Shown: positions 27,633 through 36,232 of the stretch, piece after piece
How positions within the stretch are numbered: position 1 is the stretch's first letter
Layout: each line of letters opens with the position of its first letter
Position numbers and translations under genes: made by a program
Notes under the pieces: generated by a model
Told to the model about the DNA's origin: nothing
The model's database searches: none
What the model saw: only the letters and a program-made list of their open reading frames with translations
NCBI RefSeq assembly: GCF_001427145.1
Contig: NZ_LMGL01000001.1
Span: 823 to 64,822, forward strand
Length of the DNA: 64,000 nucleotides
Origin: Microbacterium sp. Root166
Lineage (GTDB): Bacteria > Actinomycetota > Actinomycetes > Actinomycetales > Microbacteriaceae
Direction of reading: 5' to 3'

Positions 27633-27661
27633 TCCCACGTTTCGTAGCGCTTCTTGTGGGA
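27633..27661. repeat. Short inverted repeat upstream of accC
   Basis: TCCCAC (27633-27638) pairs with GTGGGA (27656-27661) across 17 nt, between maf and the accC promoter. It could be an operator or a weak hairpin; no known factor is matched. Confidence 0.3.
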
Positions 27662-27691
27662 ACCGGTCAAAAGCAGGGCCGGGGGCGTCGG

Positions 27692-27704
27692 TAGGCTGAC
27701 ATCC
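27692..27704 (+). promoter_or_regulatory. Leaderless promoter -10 (TAGGCT) of accC
   Basis: TAGGCT at 27692-27697, 7 nt before the ATG at 27705. Confidence 0.6.
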
Positions 27705-29471
27705 ATGCCTCATATCGCCAAGGTGCTCATTGCCAACCGCGGCGAGATCGCCGTCCGTGTCATCCGCGCCGCACGCGACGCCGGCAAGTCCTCCGTCGCC
27801 GTCTACGCCGATCAGGACCGCGACGCCATGCACGCCCGGCTCGCCGACGAGGCGTACGCCCTCGACGGCCTCACGAGCGCCGACACCTACCTCTCGATCG
27901 AGAAGATCCTCTCGGTCGCGCGCCGCTCCGGCGCCGACGCCGTGCACCCCGGCTACGGATTCCTCGCCGAGAACGCCGACTTCGCCCGCGCGGTGATCGG
28001 CGCGGGTCTGATCTGGATCGGACCCAGCCCCGAGGCCATCGAGGCCCTCGGCGACAAGGTCACCGCACGCAGGGTCGCCGAGAAGGTCGGCGCACCGCTG
28101 GCCCCCGGCACGCCCGGTCCCGTCTCGGGTGCCGACGAGGTCGTCGCCTTCGCCCAGGAGGTCGGGCTCCCGATCGCCATCAAGGCCGCGTACGGCGGCG
28201 GCGGCCGCGGCCTGAAGGTCGCCCGGACCCTCGAAGAGGTGCCCGAGATGTTCGAGTCGGCCACGCGCGAGGCGATCAGCGCCTTCGGCCGCGGCGAGTG
28301 CTTCGTCGAGAAGTACCTCGACAAGCCGCGTCACGTCGAGACGCAGTGCCTCGCGGATGCCGCGGGCAACGTCGTCGTCATCTCGACGCGCGACTGCTCG
28401 CTGCAGCGCCGCCACCAGAAGCTCGTCGAGGAGGCGCCCGCGCCGTTCCTCAGCGACGAGCAGAACAAGACGCTCTACGACTCGTCCAAGGCCATCCTCA
28501 AGGAGGTCGGCTACGTCGGTGCGGGTACCTGCGAGTTCCTGATCGGCGCCGACGGCACGATCTCCTTCCTCGAGGTGAACACCCGCCTGCAGGTCGAGCA
28601 CCCGGTCTCGGAGGAGATCACCGGCGTCGACCTGGTGCGCGAGCAGTTCCGCCTCGCCGAGGGCGAGGAGATCGGCTACGACGACCCGATCGCCGACGGC
28701 CACTCGATCGAGTTCCGCATCAACGGCGAGGATGCCGGTCGCGGCTTCCTCCCCCAGCCCGGACCGATCCACGTCTTCAAGACGTTCGGCGGTCCCGGCA
28801 TCCGCCTCGACTCCGGTGTCACCGCGGGCGACAGCGTCTCGGGCGCTTTCGACTCGCTCCTGGCGAAGATCATCGTCACCGGGCGCGACCGGGCCGAGGC
28901 GCTGCAGCGCTCGCGCCGTGCGCTCGACGAGTTCGAGGTCGCCGGCATGCCGACGGTCCTCCCCTTCCACCGCAAGGTCGTCCGCGACCCCGCATTCACG
29001 GCCGAGAACGGCGAGTTCGGCGTCTTCACGCGCTGGATCGAGACCGAGTTCGTCAACGACATCGCCCCGTGGGACGGCGAGGCCGAGGCTCCCAAGCCCG
29101 CCGAGACGCGCCACACCGTCGTCGTCGAGGTCGCGGGCAAGCGTCTCGAAGTCAGCCTGCCCGACCGCGTCGTGACCGCTCCGGGGACGACCGGCCGCCC
29201 GGCGGCGGTCCCGCCGTCGCGCCGCTCGCACTCGCCCTCGGTGGTCTCGGGCGCATCGGGCGACGCCGTCAAGTCGCCGATGCAGGCCACGATCGTCAAG
29301 GTCGCTGTCGAGGACGGCCAGCAGGTCGTCAAGGGCGATCTCGTCGTCGTGCTCGAGGCCATGAAGATGGAACAGCCGATCCAGGCGCACAAGGACGGCA
29401 CCGTCGGCGCGATCAACGCCTCGGCCGGCACGACGGTCTCGGCCGGGCACCAGCTGCTGACGATCTCGTAG
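27705..29471 (+). CDS. accC: Acyl-CoA carboxylase alpha subunit (biotin carboxylase + BCCP)
   Basis: A 588-residue two-domain protein. The biotin carboxylase domain begins [19 protein letters not shown], has the ATP-grasp glycine loop [20 protein letters not shown], and the active-site segment [20 protein letters not shown]. The C-terminal biotin carrier domain carries [11 protein letters not shown], with Lys554 as the predicted biotin site. It uses ATP and bicarbonate to carboxylate biotin, then passes CO2 to the beta subunit encoded at 20.5 kb. Its layout matches mycobacterial AccA3. BirA at 19.5 kb is the likely modifying enzyme. Confidence 0.95.
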   Translation: MPHIAKVLIANRGEIAVRVIRAARDAGKSSVAVYADQDRDAMHARLADEAYALDGLTSADTYLSIEKILSVARRSGADAVHPGYGFLAENADFARAVIGAGLIWIGPSPEAIEALGDKVTARRVAEKVGAPLAPGTPGPVSGADEVVAFAQEVGLPIAIKAAYGGGGRGLKVARTLEEVPEMFESATREAISAFGRGECFVEKYLDKPRHVETQCLADAAGNVVVISTRDCSLQRRHQKLVEEAPAPFLSDEQNKTLYDSSKAILKEVGYVGAGTCEFLIGADGTISFLEVNTRLQVEHPVSEEITGVDLVREQFRLAEGEEIGYDDPIADGHSIEFRINGEDAGRGFLPQPGPIHVFKTFGGPGIRLDSGVTAGDSVSGAFDSLLAKIIVTGRDRAEALQRSRRALDEFEVAGMPTVLPFHRKVVRDPAFTAENGEFGVFTRWIETEFVNDIAPWDGEAEAPKPAETRHTVVVEVAGKRLEVSLPDRVVTAPGTTGRPAAVPPSRRSHSPSVVSGASGDAVKSPMQATIVKVAVEDGQQVVKGDLVVVLEAMKMEQPIQAHKDGTVGAINASAGTTVSAGHQLLTIS

Positions 29472-29494
29472 TCCCCGGGGTCCCGGGTTCGCCC

Positions 29495-29558
29495 AGAATC
29501 GGCGCGACGTCCGAGAATCAGCGCGACGCAGCGATTCTCTGACGCACGACTGATTCTC
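29495..29558. repeat. Nested AGAATC direct and inverted repeats
   Basis: Two near-identical 15-mers, AGAATCGGCGCGACG (29495-29509) and AGAATCAGCGCGACG (29514-29528), are followed by GATTCT (29533-29538) and CTGATTCTC (29550-29558). The last is the reverse complement of GAGAATCAG at 29513-29521. The array lies between convergent genes and could fold into a hairpin. Confidence 0.5.
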
Positions 29559-29570
29559 GCGAACAGCATG

Positions 29571-29608
29571 AGCAGAGCGGATGCCGAGGCTTCGGCATCC
29601 GCTCTGCT
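29571..29608. terminator. Bidirectional hairpin terminator between accC and lpdA
   Basis: A perfect 17 bp inverted repeat (29571-29587 with 29592-29608) with a 4 nt loop sits between convergent genes. The stem contains GGATGCC and GGCATCC, the over-represented word of this window. Confidence 0.75.
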
Positions 29609-29623
29609 GTTCGTGTGTGCGGC

Positions 29624-31072
29624 TCAGGCTCCGTAGATGCCGTGGTCCACGACGTGCATGGCGCGTGCGGCGTCGGTGATGCTGCCCGACAGCGACGGGT
29701 ACACCGCGAACACGCGCGAGACCTGGTCGACCGTCAGCCGGCGCTCGACCGCGATCGCGATCGGGTAGATGAGCTCGGACGCGCGCGGGCCGACGATGAC
29801 CCCGCCCACGACGCTGCCGCTGCCCTGACGCGCGATGAGCTTGACGAAGCCGTCCTTGATGCCCATCATCTTCGCGCGCGGGTTGGCCGCGAGCGGGAGC
29901 TTGTGCACGACGGCGTTGATGAGCCCGTCGGAGATGTCCTTCTCCTGCCAGCCGACCGTGGCGATCTCGGGCGCGGTGAAGATGTTCGAGGTGATGCGCC
30001 GGCGCTCGAGCGGGATCACGACGTCGCCGAGCGCGTGGAAGATCGCGGTGCGCCCCTGCATCGAGGCGACGGAGGCGAGCGGGACGAAGGTCGTGCAGTC
30101 GCCGGCGGCGTAGATGTTGGGCACCGAGGTGCGAGCGACGCGGTTGACCTGGATGTGACCGGACTCGGTCATCTGCACGCCGGCCTGCTCGAGCCCGACG
30201 CCGGCGGTGTTGGGGATCGAGCCGACCGCCATGAGGCAGTGGCTGCCCTCGACGGTGCGGCCGTCGCTGAGCGTGACCACGACGCCGTCGCCGACGCGCT
30301 CGACCTTGTCGGCACGGGACTTCGACAGCAGCTTCATGCCGCCGCGCTTGAAGACCTTCTCGAGCACGGCCGCGGCATCCGAGTCCTCGCCGGGCAGGAC
30401 CTGGTCACGGCTGGAGACGAGCGTCACCTTCGCACCGAGGTTCATGTAGGCGGAGGCGAACTCGGCGCCGGTGACGCCCGACCCCACGACGATGAGGTGC
30501 TCGGGGACGGAGGTCATGTCGTACAGCTGCGTCCACGTCAGGATCCGCTCGCCGTCGGGCATGGCCGTCGGCAGCTCGCGCGGCGATGAGCCCGTCGAGA
30601 CCACGAGGGTGTCGGCCTCGATGCGATCGAAGTCCGTGCCGCCGGGACCCGTCGAGACGATGACCGAGTTCTCGCCCTCGAGCCGCCCGTGTCCGGAGAT
30701 GATCCGGACGCCCGCTTCGACGAGCGAGGCGCGCATGTCGTCGGACTGCTGCCGGGCGAGCGAGAGCAGCCGCTTGTTCACGGCGACGAGGTTGATCGCG
30801 ATCTCGGGCTTGAGGGGCTTGCCGTCCTTGCCCTTGGCGAACAGCTGCACTCCGAGGTCTCCGGCCCCCGCGATCGCGACGGCCGCGTCGGCGGTGGCGA
30901 TGAGGGTCTTGGAGGGGACGACGTCGGTGATGACGGCGGATCCGCCGATGCCCGCCCGTTCGACGACGGTCACCTCGGCTCCGAGCTGGGCGGCGGCGAG
31001 CGCCGCTTCGTAGCCGCCGGGTCCGCCGCCGATGATGGCGACGCTCTGAGTGCGCTCGAAGCTCAAGGACAT
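29624..31072 (-). CDS. lpdA: LpdA-type NAD(P)H:quinone-like flavoprotein
   Basis: A 482-residue member of the flavoprotein disulfide reductase family. FAD binding: VAIIGGGPGGYEAALAA; NAD(P)H binding: IVVGSGVTGAEFASAYMNLG; second FAD motif: IYAAGDCTTFVPLASVA. The position of the redox-active Cys pair reads GGSAVITDVVPSKTL, so both cysteines are missing, and the C-terminal His-Glu dyad is replaced (YPSLSGS). It therefore cannot be a classical lipoamide dehydrogenase; family knowledge of M. tuberculosis LpdA points to quinone reduction. Start at the ATG at 31072, 7 nt from GAGAAT; an in-frame ATG at 31099 is less likely. Confidence 0.88.
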   Translation of the reverse strand: MSLSFERTQSVAIIGGGPGGYEAALAAAQLGAEVTVVERAGIGGSAVITDVVPSKTLIATADAAVAIAGAGDLGVQLFAKGKDGKPLKPEIAINLVAVNKRLLSLARQQSDDMRASLVEAGVRIISGHGRLEGENSVIVSTGPGGTDFDRIEADTLVVSTGSSPRELPTAMPDGERILTWTQLYDMTSVPEHLIVVGSGVTGAEFASAYMNLGAKVTLVSSRDQVLPGEDSDAAAVLEKVFKRGGMKLLSKSRADKVERVGDGVVVTLSDGRTVEGSHCLMAVGSIPNTAGVGLEQAGVQMTESGHIQVNRVARTSVPNIYAAGDCTTFVPLASVASMQGRTAIFHALGDVVIPLERRRITSNIFTAPEIATVGWQEKDISDGLINAVVHKLPLAANPRAKMMGIKDGFVKLIARQGSGSVVGGVIVGPRASELIYPIAIAVERRLTVDQVSRVFAVYPSLSGSITDAARAMHVVDHGIYGA

Positions 31073-31085
31073 GTGGACCATTCTC
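31073..31085 (-). promoter_or_regulatory. Leaderless promoter -10 (GAGAAT) of lpdA
   Basis: GAGAAT at 31080-31085 on the minus strand, 7 nt from the ATG; the first base departs from TANNNT. Confidence 0.45.
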
Positions 31086-31151
31086 TCTTGCGCGGGCACC
31101 CGGGGACGACACCCCTCGCAGGCGCCGCTGGCCCTTGCGCCCGCGGCTTCC

Positions 31152-31164
31152 TAGAGTGGGGGTC
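31152..31164 (+). promoter_or_regulatory. Leaderless promoter -10 (TAGAGT) of the nucleoside phosphorylase
   Basis: TAGAGT at 31152-31157, 7 nt before the ATG at 31165. The spacer is G-rich (GGGGGTC) and could bind the ribosome if an upstream start site is also used. Confidence 0.55.
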
Positions 31165-31998
31165 ATGTCAGACACGACCGGCAATCCCCTCGACGACCCC
31201 TCGGCCGATCCGTTCGAGGTGGCGGCCGCCGCAGCCGAGGACATCGCCCGCCTCACCGGCGTCGAGCGCCACGACATCGCCCTCACGCTCGGAAGCGGCT
31301 GGGGCAAGGCCGCGGAGCTCATCGGCGAGACCACCGTCACGTTCCCCGCGACTGAGGTGACCGGCTTCAGCAAGCCGGCGCTCGAGGGGCACGTCGGCAC
31401 GCTCCGCAGCGTCCTCACACCGAAGGGCCGCCGCGTCCTCATCATCGGCGCACGCACGCACTACTACGAGGGCCATGGCGCCCGCCGTGTCGTGCACAGC
31501 GTGCGCACCGCCGCCGCGACGGGCGCGCGCACCATGGTGCTCACCAACGGCGCCGGCGGCATCAAGCACACCTGGAAGCCCGGGCAGCCGGTGCTGATCA
31601 GCGACCACATCAACCTCACCGGCGACTCGCCGCTCGAGGGCGCGACGTTCATCGACCTCACCGACCTGTACTCGATGCGCCTGCGCGACCTCGCCCGTAC
31701 GATCGACCCGTCCCTCGACGAGGGCGTGTACTGCCAGTTCCGGGGTCCCCAGTACGAGACCCCGGCCGAAGTGCGCATGGCCAAGGCCATCGGCGGCCAC
31801 ATCGTGGGCATGTCGACGGCCCTCGAGGCCATCGCGGCCCGCCAGGCGGGCATGGAGATCCTCGGCTTCTCGCTCATCACGAACATGGCGGCCGGCATCC
31901 AGACCACGCCGCTCAGCCATCAGGAGGTGATCGAGGCGGGCCGCGAGGCTGAGCCGGTGATCTCCTCGCTCCTGGCCCGCGTGATCGGTGCACTGTGA
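31165..31998 (+). CDS. Purine nucleoside phosphorylase (trimeric type)
   Basis: A 277-residue PNP that splits inosine or guanosine with phosphate into the base and ribose 1-phosphate. Landmarks are IALTLGSGWGKAAELIGE, VMVL-like TMVLTNGAGGIKHTWKPGQP, CQFRGPQYETPAEVRMAKAI (the Glu of the base site) and LGFSLITNMAAGIQ (Asn that binds the purine ring). This is the 6-oxopurine-specific trimeric class. It overlaps the phosphosugar mutase gene by 4 bp; the mutase can convert the sugar phosphate released here. Confidence 0.93.
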   Translation: MSDTTGNPLDDPSADPFEVAAAAAEDIARLTGVERHDIALTLGSGWGKAAELIGETTVTFPATEVTGFSKPALEGHVGTLRSVLTPKGRRVLIIGARTHYYEGHGARRVVHSVRTAAATGARTMVLTNGAGGIKHTWKPGQPVLISDHINLTGDSPLEGATFIDLTDLYSMRLRDLARTIDPSLDEGVYCQFRGPQYETPAEVRMAKAIGGHIVGMSTALEAIAARQAGMEILGFSLITNMAAGIQTTPLSHQEVIEAGREAEPVISSLLARVIGAL

Positions 31999-33761
31999 GC
32001 GACGCCGAGATCCCGGCATCCGCTCCCGACGCCCAGGAACCCGCTCCGGAGTCGGTCCCGGCAGGGGCGGACGACGAGGCGTCGATCATCGACCGCGCTC
32101 GGGCGTGGCTGTCGCAGGATCCGGACGCCGAGACCCGGGCAGAGCTGCGCGCACTGATCGCGGCAGCCGAGGACGGCGACGCGGACGCCCTCGCCGGCCT
32201 CGAGGACCGGTTCTCCAGTCGCCTGGCGTTCGGCACGGCGGGTCTGCGTGGCGAGCTCGGCGCCGGCAGCAACCGCATGAACCGCGTGCTCGTCGCGCAG
32301 GCCGCCGCGGGACTGGCGGGCTACGTGAACGAGAAGAACAAGACGACGGATGCCGAGACCCCGGTCGTCGTCGTCGGCTACGACGGCCGTCGCAACTCGG
32401 ACGTCTTCGCGAGGGACTCCGCCGAGATCTTCGCCGGCGCGGGCCTACGCGCGATCCTGCTGCCGCGACTGCTGCCGACCCCCGTGCTGGCCTTCGCGGT
32501 GCGCCACTTCGGCGCGGCGGCCGGGGTCATGGTGACCGCCAGCCACAACCCGCCCGACGACAACGGGTACAAGGTCTACCTCGGCGGCGACGACGAGGGT
32601 TCGCAGATCGTCGCTCCGGCCGACGCCGAGATCGCCGCGCACATCCAGCGGGTGGCCGATGCCGGCGACATCAGCGCGCTTCCTCGGTCGCTGGGCTATG
32701 AGATCGCCTCCGAGATCGTCGTCGACGACTACATCGCCGCGACCGCCTCGGTCGCCCCAGCACCGGAGGGCGCCGCCGGGCTGAGCTGGGTCTACACCGC
32801 GATGCACGGCGTGGGGTGGGAGACGTTCTCGCGGATCCTCGATGCCGCCGGATACCCCGCGCCGATCCCCGTGACCGCGCAGCTCGAGCCCGACGGAGCA
32901 TTCCCGACCGTCGCCTTCCCCAACCCGGAAGAGCCCGGCGCCATGGACCTCGCCTTCGAGCGCGCCCGGGAAGCGGGCGCGGAGCTCGTGATCGCGAACG
33001 ACCCGGATGCCGACCGCCTCGCCGTGGCCATCCCGGACGCATCCGCCGAGGACGGCTGGCGGCGGCTGACCGGCAACCAGATCGGCCTCCTGCTCGGCTG
33101 GCGTGCCGCACGGCTGGTGTCCGAGGCAGGCGCGCCTGAGGGTGCCTCGCTGGCGTGCTCGCTCGTGTCCTCGCCGGGCCTTCAGTCGGTGGCTGAGCAC
33201 TACGGGCTCGACTTCCATTCGACGCTGACCGGCTTCAAGTGGATCTCGCGTGCGCCCGGCATCGTCTTCGGCTTCGAGGAGGCCCTCGGGTACCTCGTGA
33301 ACCCCGAGACGGTGCGCGACAAGGACGGGATCTCCGCTGCGATCGCGATGCTGGGTCTCGTGACCGAGGCGCGCGGCCGCGGTCTCGCCCTCGCCGACCT
33401 CCTCACCGAGTTCGACGAGACGTTCGGCGCCTTCGCGAGCGACCAGATCTCGGTGCGCGTCGACGATGTGTCCGACATCGCCCGGATCATGGCGGCATTG
33501 CGGGCGCAGCATCCGTCCGCCATCGGCGATGTGTCCGTGGAGCGGGTCGACGACCTGCTCGAGGGCGTGGACGACCTGCCGCCCGGGGACGTGCTGCGGC
33601 TCTGGCTCACCGACGGCTCGCGGGTCATCGTGCGGCCGAGCGGAACCGAGCCCAAGCTCAAGCTGTACCTCGACGTCCGCGGCGACTCGGCAGCGGATGC
33701 GGCGGCACGCGTCGAGCAGCTCGCCGCGGGTGCCCGGGAGCTGCTCGACCAGATCGGCTGA
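31995..33761 (+). CDS. Phosphohexo/pentomutase (alpha-D-phosphosugar mutase)
   Basis: A 588-residue mutase of the PgcA/phosphopentomutase-like subgroup. Phosphoserine loop: GVMVTASHNPPDDNGYKVY; metal loop: IANDPDADRLAVA; sugar loop: FGFEEALGYLVNPE; phosphate-binding loop near the end: VRPSGTEPKLKLYLD. The GTG start overlaps the PNP stop, so ribose 1-phosphate to ribose 5-phosphate conversion is the simplest role. Family members also act on glucose or mannose phosphates; the mycobacterial gene in the same place is called pmmB. Confidence 0.9.
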   Translation: MSDAEIPASAPDAQEPAPESVPAGADDEASIIDRARAWLSQDPDAETRAELRALIAAAEDGDADALAGLEDRFSSRLAFGTAGLRGELGAGSNRMNRVLVAQAAAGLAGYVNEKNKTTDAETPVVVVGYDGRRNSDVFARDSAEIFAGAGLRAILLPRLLPTPVLAFAVRHFGAAAGVMVTASHNPPDDNGYKVYLGGDDEGSQIVAPADAEIAAHIQRVADAGDISALPRSLGYEIASEIVVDDYIAATASVAPAPEGAAGLSWVYTAMHGVGWETFSRILDAAGYPAPIPVTAQLEPDGAFPTVAFPNPEEPGAMDLAFERAREAGAELVIANDPDADRLAVAIPDASAEDGWRRLTGNQIGLLLGWRAARLVSEAGAPEGASLACSLVSSPGLQSVAEHYGLDFHSTLTGFKWISRAPGIVFGFEEALGYLVNPETVRDKDGISAAIAMLGLVTEARGRGLALADLLTEFDETFGAFASDQISVRVDDVSDIARIMAALRAQHPSAIGDVSVERVDDLLEGVDDLPPGDVLRLWLTDGSRVIVRPSGTEPKLKLYLDVRGDSAADAAARVEQLAAGARELLDQIG

Positions 33762-33791
33762 GCGCGTCACGGCTCCCCTACGGCGTGTCCG

Positions 33792-33797
33792 CGGTGC
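33792..33797 (+). promoter_or_regulatory. Candidate -10 box of the MFS gene
   Basis: TAGAGT with a start site expected near 33804, giving a leader of about 75 nt that carries GGAGG before the GTG at 33880. Confidence 0.4.
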
Positions 33798-33879
33798 GTG
33801 CTAGAGTCGCGGCCGCGAGCTCCTCGGGCCGATGGTCCGGGGTCCTCGCACGGGGGACGTCGAGACGGAGGCGGGCGCA

Positions 33880-35286
33880 GTGAGCATGCAGGGCGACGAC
33901 CAGACGGATGCCGCGACCGACGATCCCGGGGAAGCCGTCGCCGCAGAGGCCCAGGCGAGCGATCCGCCGCACTGGCTGCGCAAGGTCATCCTGTTCCTGA
34001 GCGGACAGACCGTGAGCCTGCTGGGCTCGATGCTCGTGCAGTACGCGGTGTTCTGGTACCTGACCATCGAGTACCGCTCGGGCGTGTACATGATGCTCGC
34101 GGCGCTGTTCGGATTCCTGCCGCAGGCCGTCGTCTCGATCTTCGGCGGGGTGTGGGCCGACCGCCATAACCGCAAGTACCTGATCATGGGCGCCGATGCC
34201 GCGATCGCCCTGTCGACGCTCGCGCTCGCGCTCATCATGATGACCGGGTATGACGCGGTGTGGCTGCTGTTCGCCGTCATGGCCGTGCGCTCGGCCGGCG
34301 CGGGCATCCAGATGCCCGCGGTGTCGGCGCTCATCCCGCAGATCACGCCGACCCGCAACCTCATCCGGGTCAACGGCATCAACGGCTCGATCCAGTCCGC
34401 CATGATGCTGCTCGCCCCCGCAGCGGCTGGGGCGATCTACGCGTGGTCGTCGGCGGCGACCGGCGGCACGGCGGCCTCGCTGATCCCGATCTTCTTCATC
34501 GACGTCGTCACCGCGGTGATCGGGATCGGCATCCTGGCGTTCATCTCCGTCGGCACCGTCCGCAAGGCGTCCGACGTGCAGACCGGCTACTTCGCCGACC
34601 TCGTCGACGGCGTCCGCTACATCGTCCACCACGCCTTCGTGCGCTGGCTGCTGATCGTCTTCGCGATCATCTTCGTGCTGACGGTCGCGCCGTCGAACCT
34701 GACGCCGCTCATGCTGGTGCGCACCTTCCCCGCCGGCGAGGCGCAGGACGTCGTCAACCTGGCGGTGCTCGAGATCGCGTTCAGCATCGGCATGATGCTG
34801 GGCGGCATCCTCGTGGCGACGTTCTTCGCCAAGCGCAGTCGCATCGGCCTGATCGTCACGTCGTCGCTGGTGTTCGGCGTGCTCTCGATCGGCCTCGGCC
34901 TGGCACCGAACATCTGGATGTTCTTCGGCTTCATGTTCCTGGTGGGGCTCGCGGTGCCGTTCTTCTCGACGCCGTCGATGACGCTGCTGCAGGAGACCGT
35001 CGAGCCCGAGCGCCAGGGCCGCGTGTTCGGGTTCCTCGGAATCGTGATGGCCGTCGCCATGCCGCTCGGCATGGTCGTGTTCGGCCCCCTCGCCGACGTC
35101 ATGCCGATCGAGCTCCTGCTGATCGCCGCCGGTATCCTCACGTTCGTCGTGATCGGCCTGGCCGTGTGGCTCCCCGCCGGGCAGCGCGCGATCGCCGCCG
35201 CGCGCGAGGCCTCGCAGGTCGCCGAGCACGACCCCGCCGCCGCGGCGGCTGCCGTCGAGGCCGTCATGCACGGCAAGGATTCCTGA
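33880..35286 (+). CDS. MFS transporter
   Basis: A 468-residue transporter with about 12 membrane helices. It has the cytoplasmic loop motif GGVWADRHNRKYLIMGADA between helices 2 and 3, as in multidrug-type MFS_1/MFS_3 proteins, and a central acidic loop. The last 30 residues are Ala/Glu rich and cytoplasmic. Start: GTG at 33880 has GGAGG 8 nt upstream; ATG at 33886 is equally possible, and an open frame to 33832 lacks coding character. Substrate unknown; efflux is the usual guess for this subgroup. Confidence 0.85.
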   Translation: MSMQGDDQTDAATDDPGEAVAAEAQASDPPHWLRKVILFLSGQTVSLLGSMLVQYAVFWYLTIEYRSGVYMMLAALFGFLPQAVVSIFGGVWADRHNRKYLIMGADAAIALSTLALALIMMTGYDAVWLLFAVMAVRSAGAGIQMPAVSALIPQITPTRNLIRVNGINGSIQSAMMLLAPAAAGAIYAWSSAATGGTAASLIPIFFIDVVTAVIGIGILAFISVGTVRKASDVQTGYFADLVDGVRYIVHHAFVRWLLIVFAIIFVLTVAPSNLTPLMLVRTFPAGEAQDVVNLAVLEIAFSIGMMLGGILVATFFAKRSRIGLIVTSSLVFGVLSIGLGLAPNIWMFFGFMFLVGLAVPFFSTPSMTLLQETVEPERQGRVFGFLGIVMAVAMPLGMVVFGPLADVMPIELLLIAAGILTFVVIGLAVWLPAGQRAIAAAREASQVAEHDPAAAAAAVEAVMHGKDS

Positions 35287-35303
35287 CCGGCGAGCAGGAG
35301 TGC

Positions 35304-35331
35304 TGAGCCCAGGGTCCTGAGCCCAGGGTCC
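35304..35331 (+). repeat. Tandem 14 bp duplication next to the GNAT promoter
   Basis: TGAGCCCAGGGTCC occurs twice in direct tandem (35304-35317 and 35318-35331), ending at the base before the TAGGCT -10 box. The copies cover the -35 region. Confidence 0.8.
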
Positions 35332-35343
35332 TAGGCTCGGGGG
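35332..35343 (+). promoter_or_regulatory. Leaderless promoter -10 (TAGGCT) of the GNAT gene
   Basis: TAGGCT at 35332-35337, 6 nt before the ATG at 35344. Confidence 0.55.
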
Positions 35344-35928
35344 ATGCTCCTCACGCAGCCGGTGTCGCTCGAGAACGCCTTCGTCCGTCTCGAGCCGCTG
35401 AGTCCCGACCACACGGCTGACCTGGCAGCGGCATCGATCGGCCTCGAACACGCCTGGTACACATCGGTGCCGTCCGGCGACGCCGTCGCGGCCGACGTGG
35501 AGCAGCGGCTCGCCTGGCAGGCCGAGGGGCACATGAACGCGTGGGCGGTGCGGCGGCTCGAGACCGGCCGCGTCGTCGGAGAGACCACGTTCTGCAACAT
35601 CGACCAGGCCAACCGGCACGTCGAGATCGGGCACACCTGGCTCGGACTGGAAGCGCAGCGCACCGCGGTGAACACCGCGGCCAAGCTGCTGCTGCTCACG
35701 CACGCGTTCGAGTCCTGCGACGCGATCGCGGTGGAGTTCCGCACGCACTGGCACAACCGCCAGTCGCGTGAGGCGATCGCCCGGCTCGGCGCCAAGCAGG
35801 ACGGCGTACTGCGCAACCACCGGCTCGGACCCGACGGCACGCTGCGCGACACGGTGGTCTTCTCGATCCTTCCGGCCGAGTGGCCCGCGGTGAAGCTCGG
35901 CCTCGAGGAGCGCCTGCGCCGAGGCTGA
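35344..35928 (+). CDS. GNAT N-acetyltransferase (RimJ/RimL-like)
   Basis: A 194-residue GNAT fold protein. It begins LLTQPVSLENAFVRLEPL; the acetyl-CoA pocket lies in the stretch HVEIGHTWLGLEAQRTAVNT, followed by LLLTHAFESCDAIAVEFRTH and NRQSREAIARLGAKQDGVL. This subgroup acetylates protein N-termini, amino acids or small molecules. It stands alone behind its own leaderless promoter; the substrate is not predictable. Confidence 0.87.
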   Translation: MLLTQPVSLENAFVRLEPLSPDHTADLAAASIGLEHAWYTSVPSGDAVAADVEQRLAWQAEGHMNAWAVRRLETGRVVGETTFCNIDQANRHVEIGHTWLGLEAQRTAVNTAAKLLLLTHAFESCDAIAVEFRTHWHNRQSREAIARLGAKQDGVLRNHRLGPDGTLRDTVVFSILPAEWPAVKLGLEERLRRG

Positions 35929-35968
35929 GGCCGGCCGGCTCACCCGAGCGGATGCCGGGACCTCTCAG

Positions 35969-36232
35969 AACCGTATGTGAGTTCATGCTCACACGCCCTC
36001 GGACGGGACGGGGCCGGCGGCGCCGAGTTGCCGGTCGCTGCCGTTTCGACGGGCGCGTAGCCACAACGAGTGGCATCTCGGTGGCACGATCGGGGTCGAT
36101 GGCGCCGAGTTGCCGGCTCCGGCGCCGAGTTGCCGGTTAGCGTCGCTTCGACGGGCGCGTACTGACAACGAGTGGCAACTCGGCGGGGACGAGCGGCCAA
36201 ACGGCTGTGTGAGCATGAGCTCACATGCGGTT
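35969..36232. repeat. MITE-like element with 30 bp terminal inverted repeats and internal hairpin units
   Basis: Left end 35969-35997 and right end 36203-36232 are inverted copies: reading inward both give AACCG(T/C)ATGTGAG(T/C), then TCATGCTCACAC, with two mismatches and one indel. Inside lie two direct units of about 65 bp (36019-36084 and 36121-36186) plus a 20 bp partial copy at 36101-36120. Each unit starts GGCGCCGAGTTGCC and contains CGACGGGCGCGTA and CAACGAGTGGCA. In the second unit GCCGAGTTGCC (36124-36134) pairs perfectly with GGCAACTCGGC (36174-36184). No transposase or credible gene is inside. It fills the 320 bp between convergent genes, so it may also act as a bidirectional terminator. 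Confidence 0.75.

Noticed and set aside
26922..29450. An 842-codon open frame on the minus strand opposite accC and maf
   Set aside because: It is antisense to two clear genes; high GC leaves long open frames in other phases, and the product has no recognisable domain.
33778..35943. A 721-codon minus-strand frame opposite the MFS and GNAT genes
   Set aside because: Composition (runs of Glu, His, Arg, Asp) is the mirror of a membrane protein gene; no start signal.
35940..36224. A 94-codon minus-strand frame with repeated residues inside the inverted-repeat element
   Set aside because: The repetition comes from the DNA repeat units; there is no ribosome binding site and the terminal repeats explain the sequence better.
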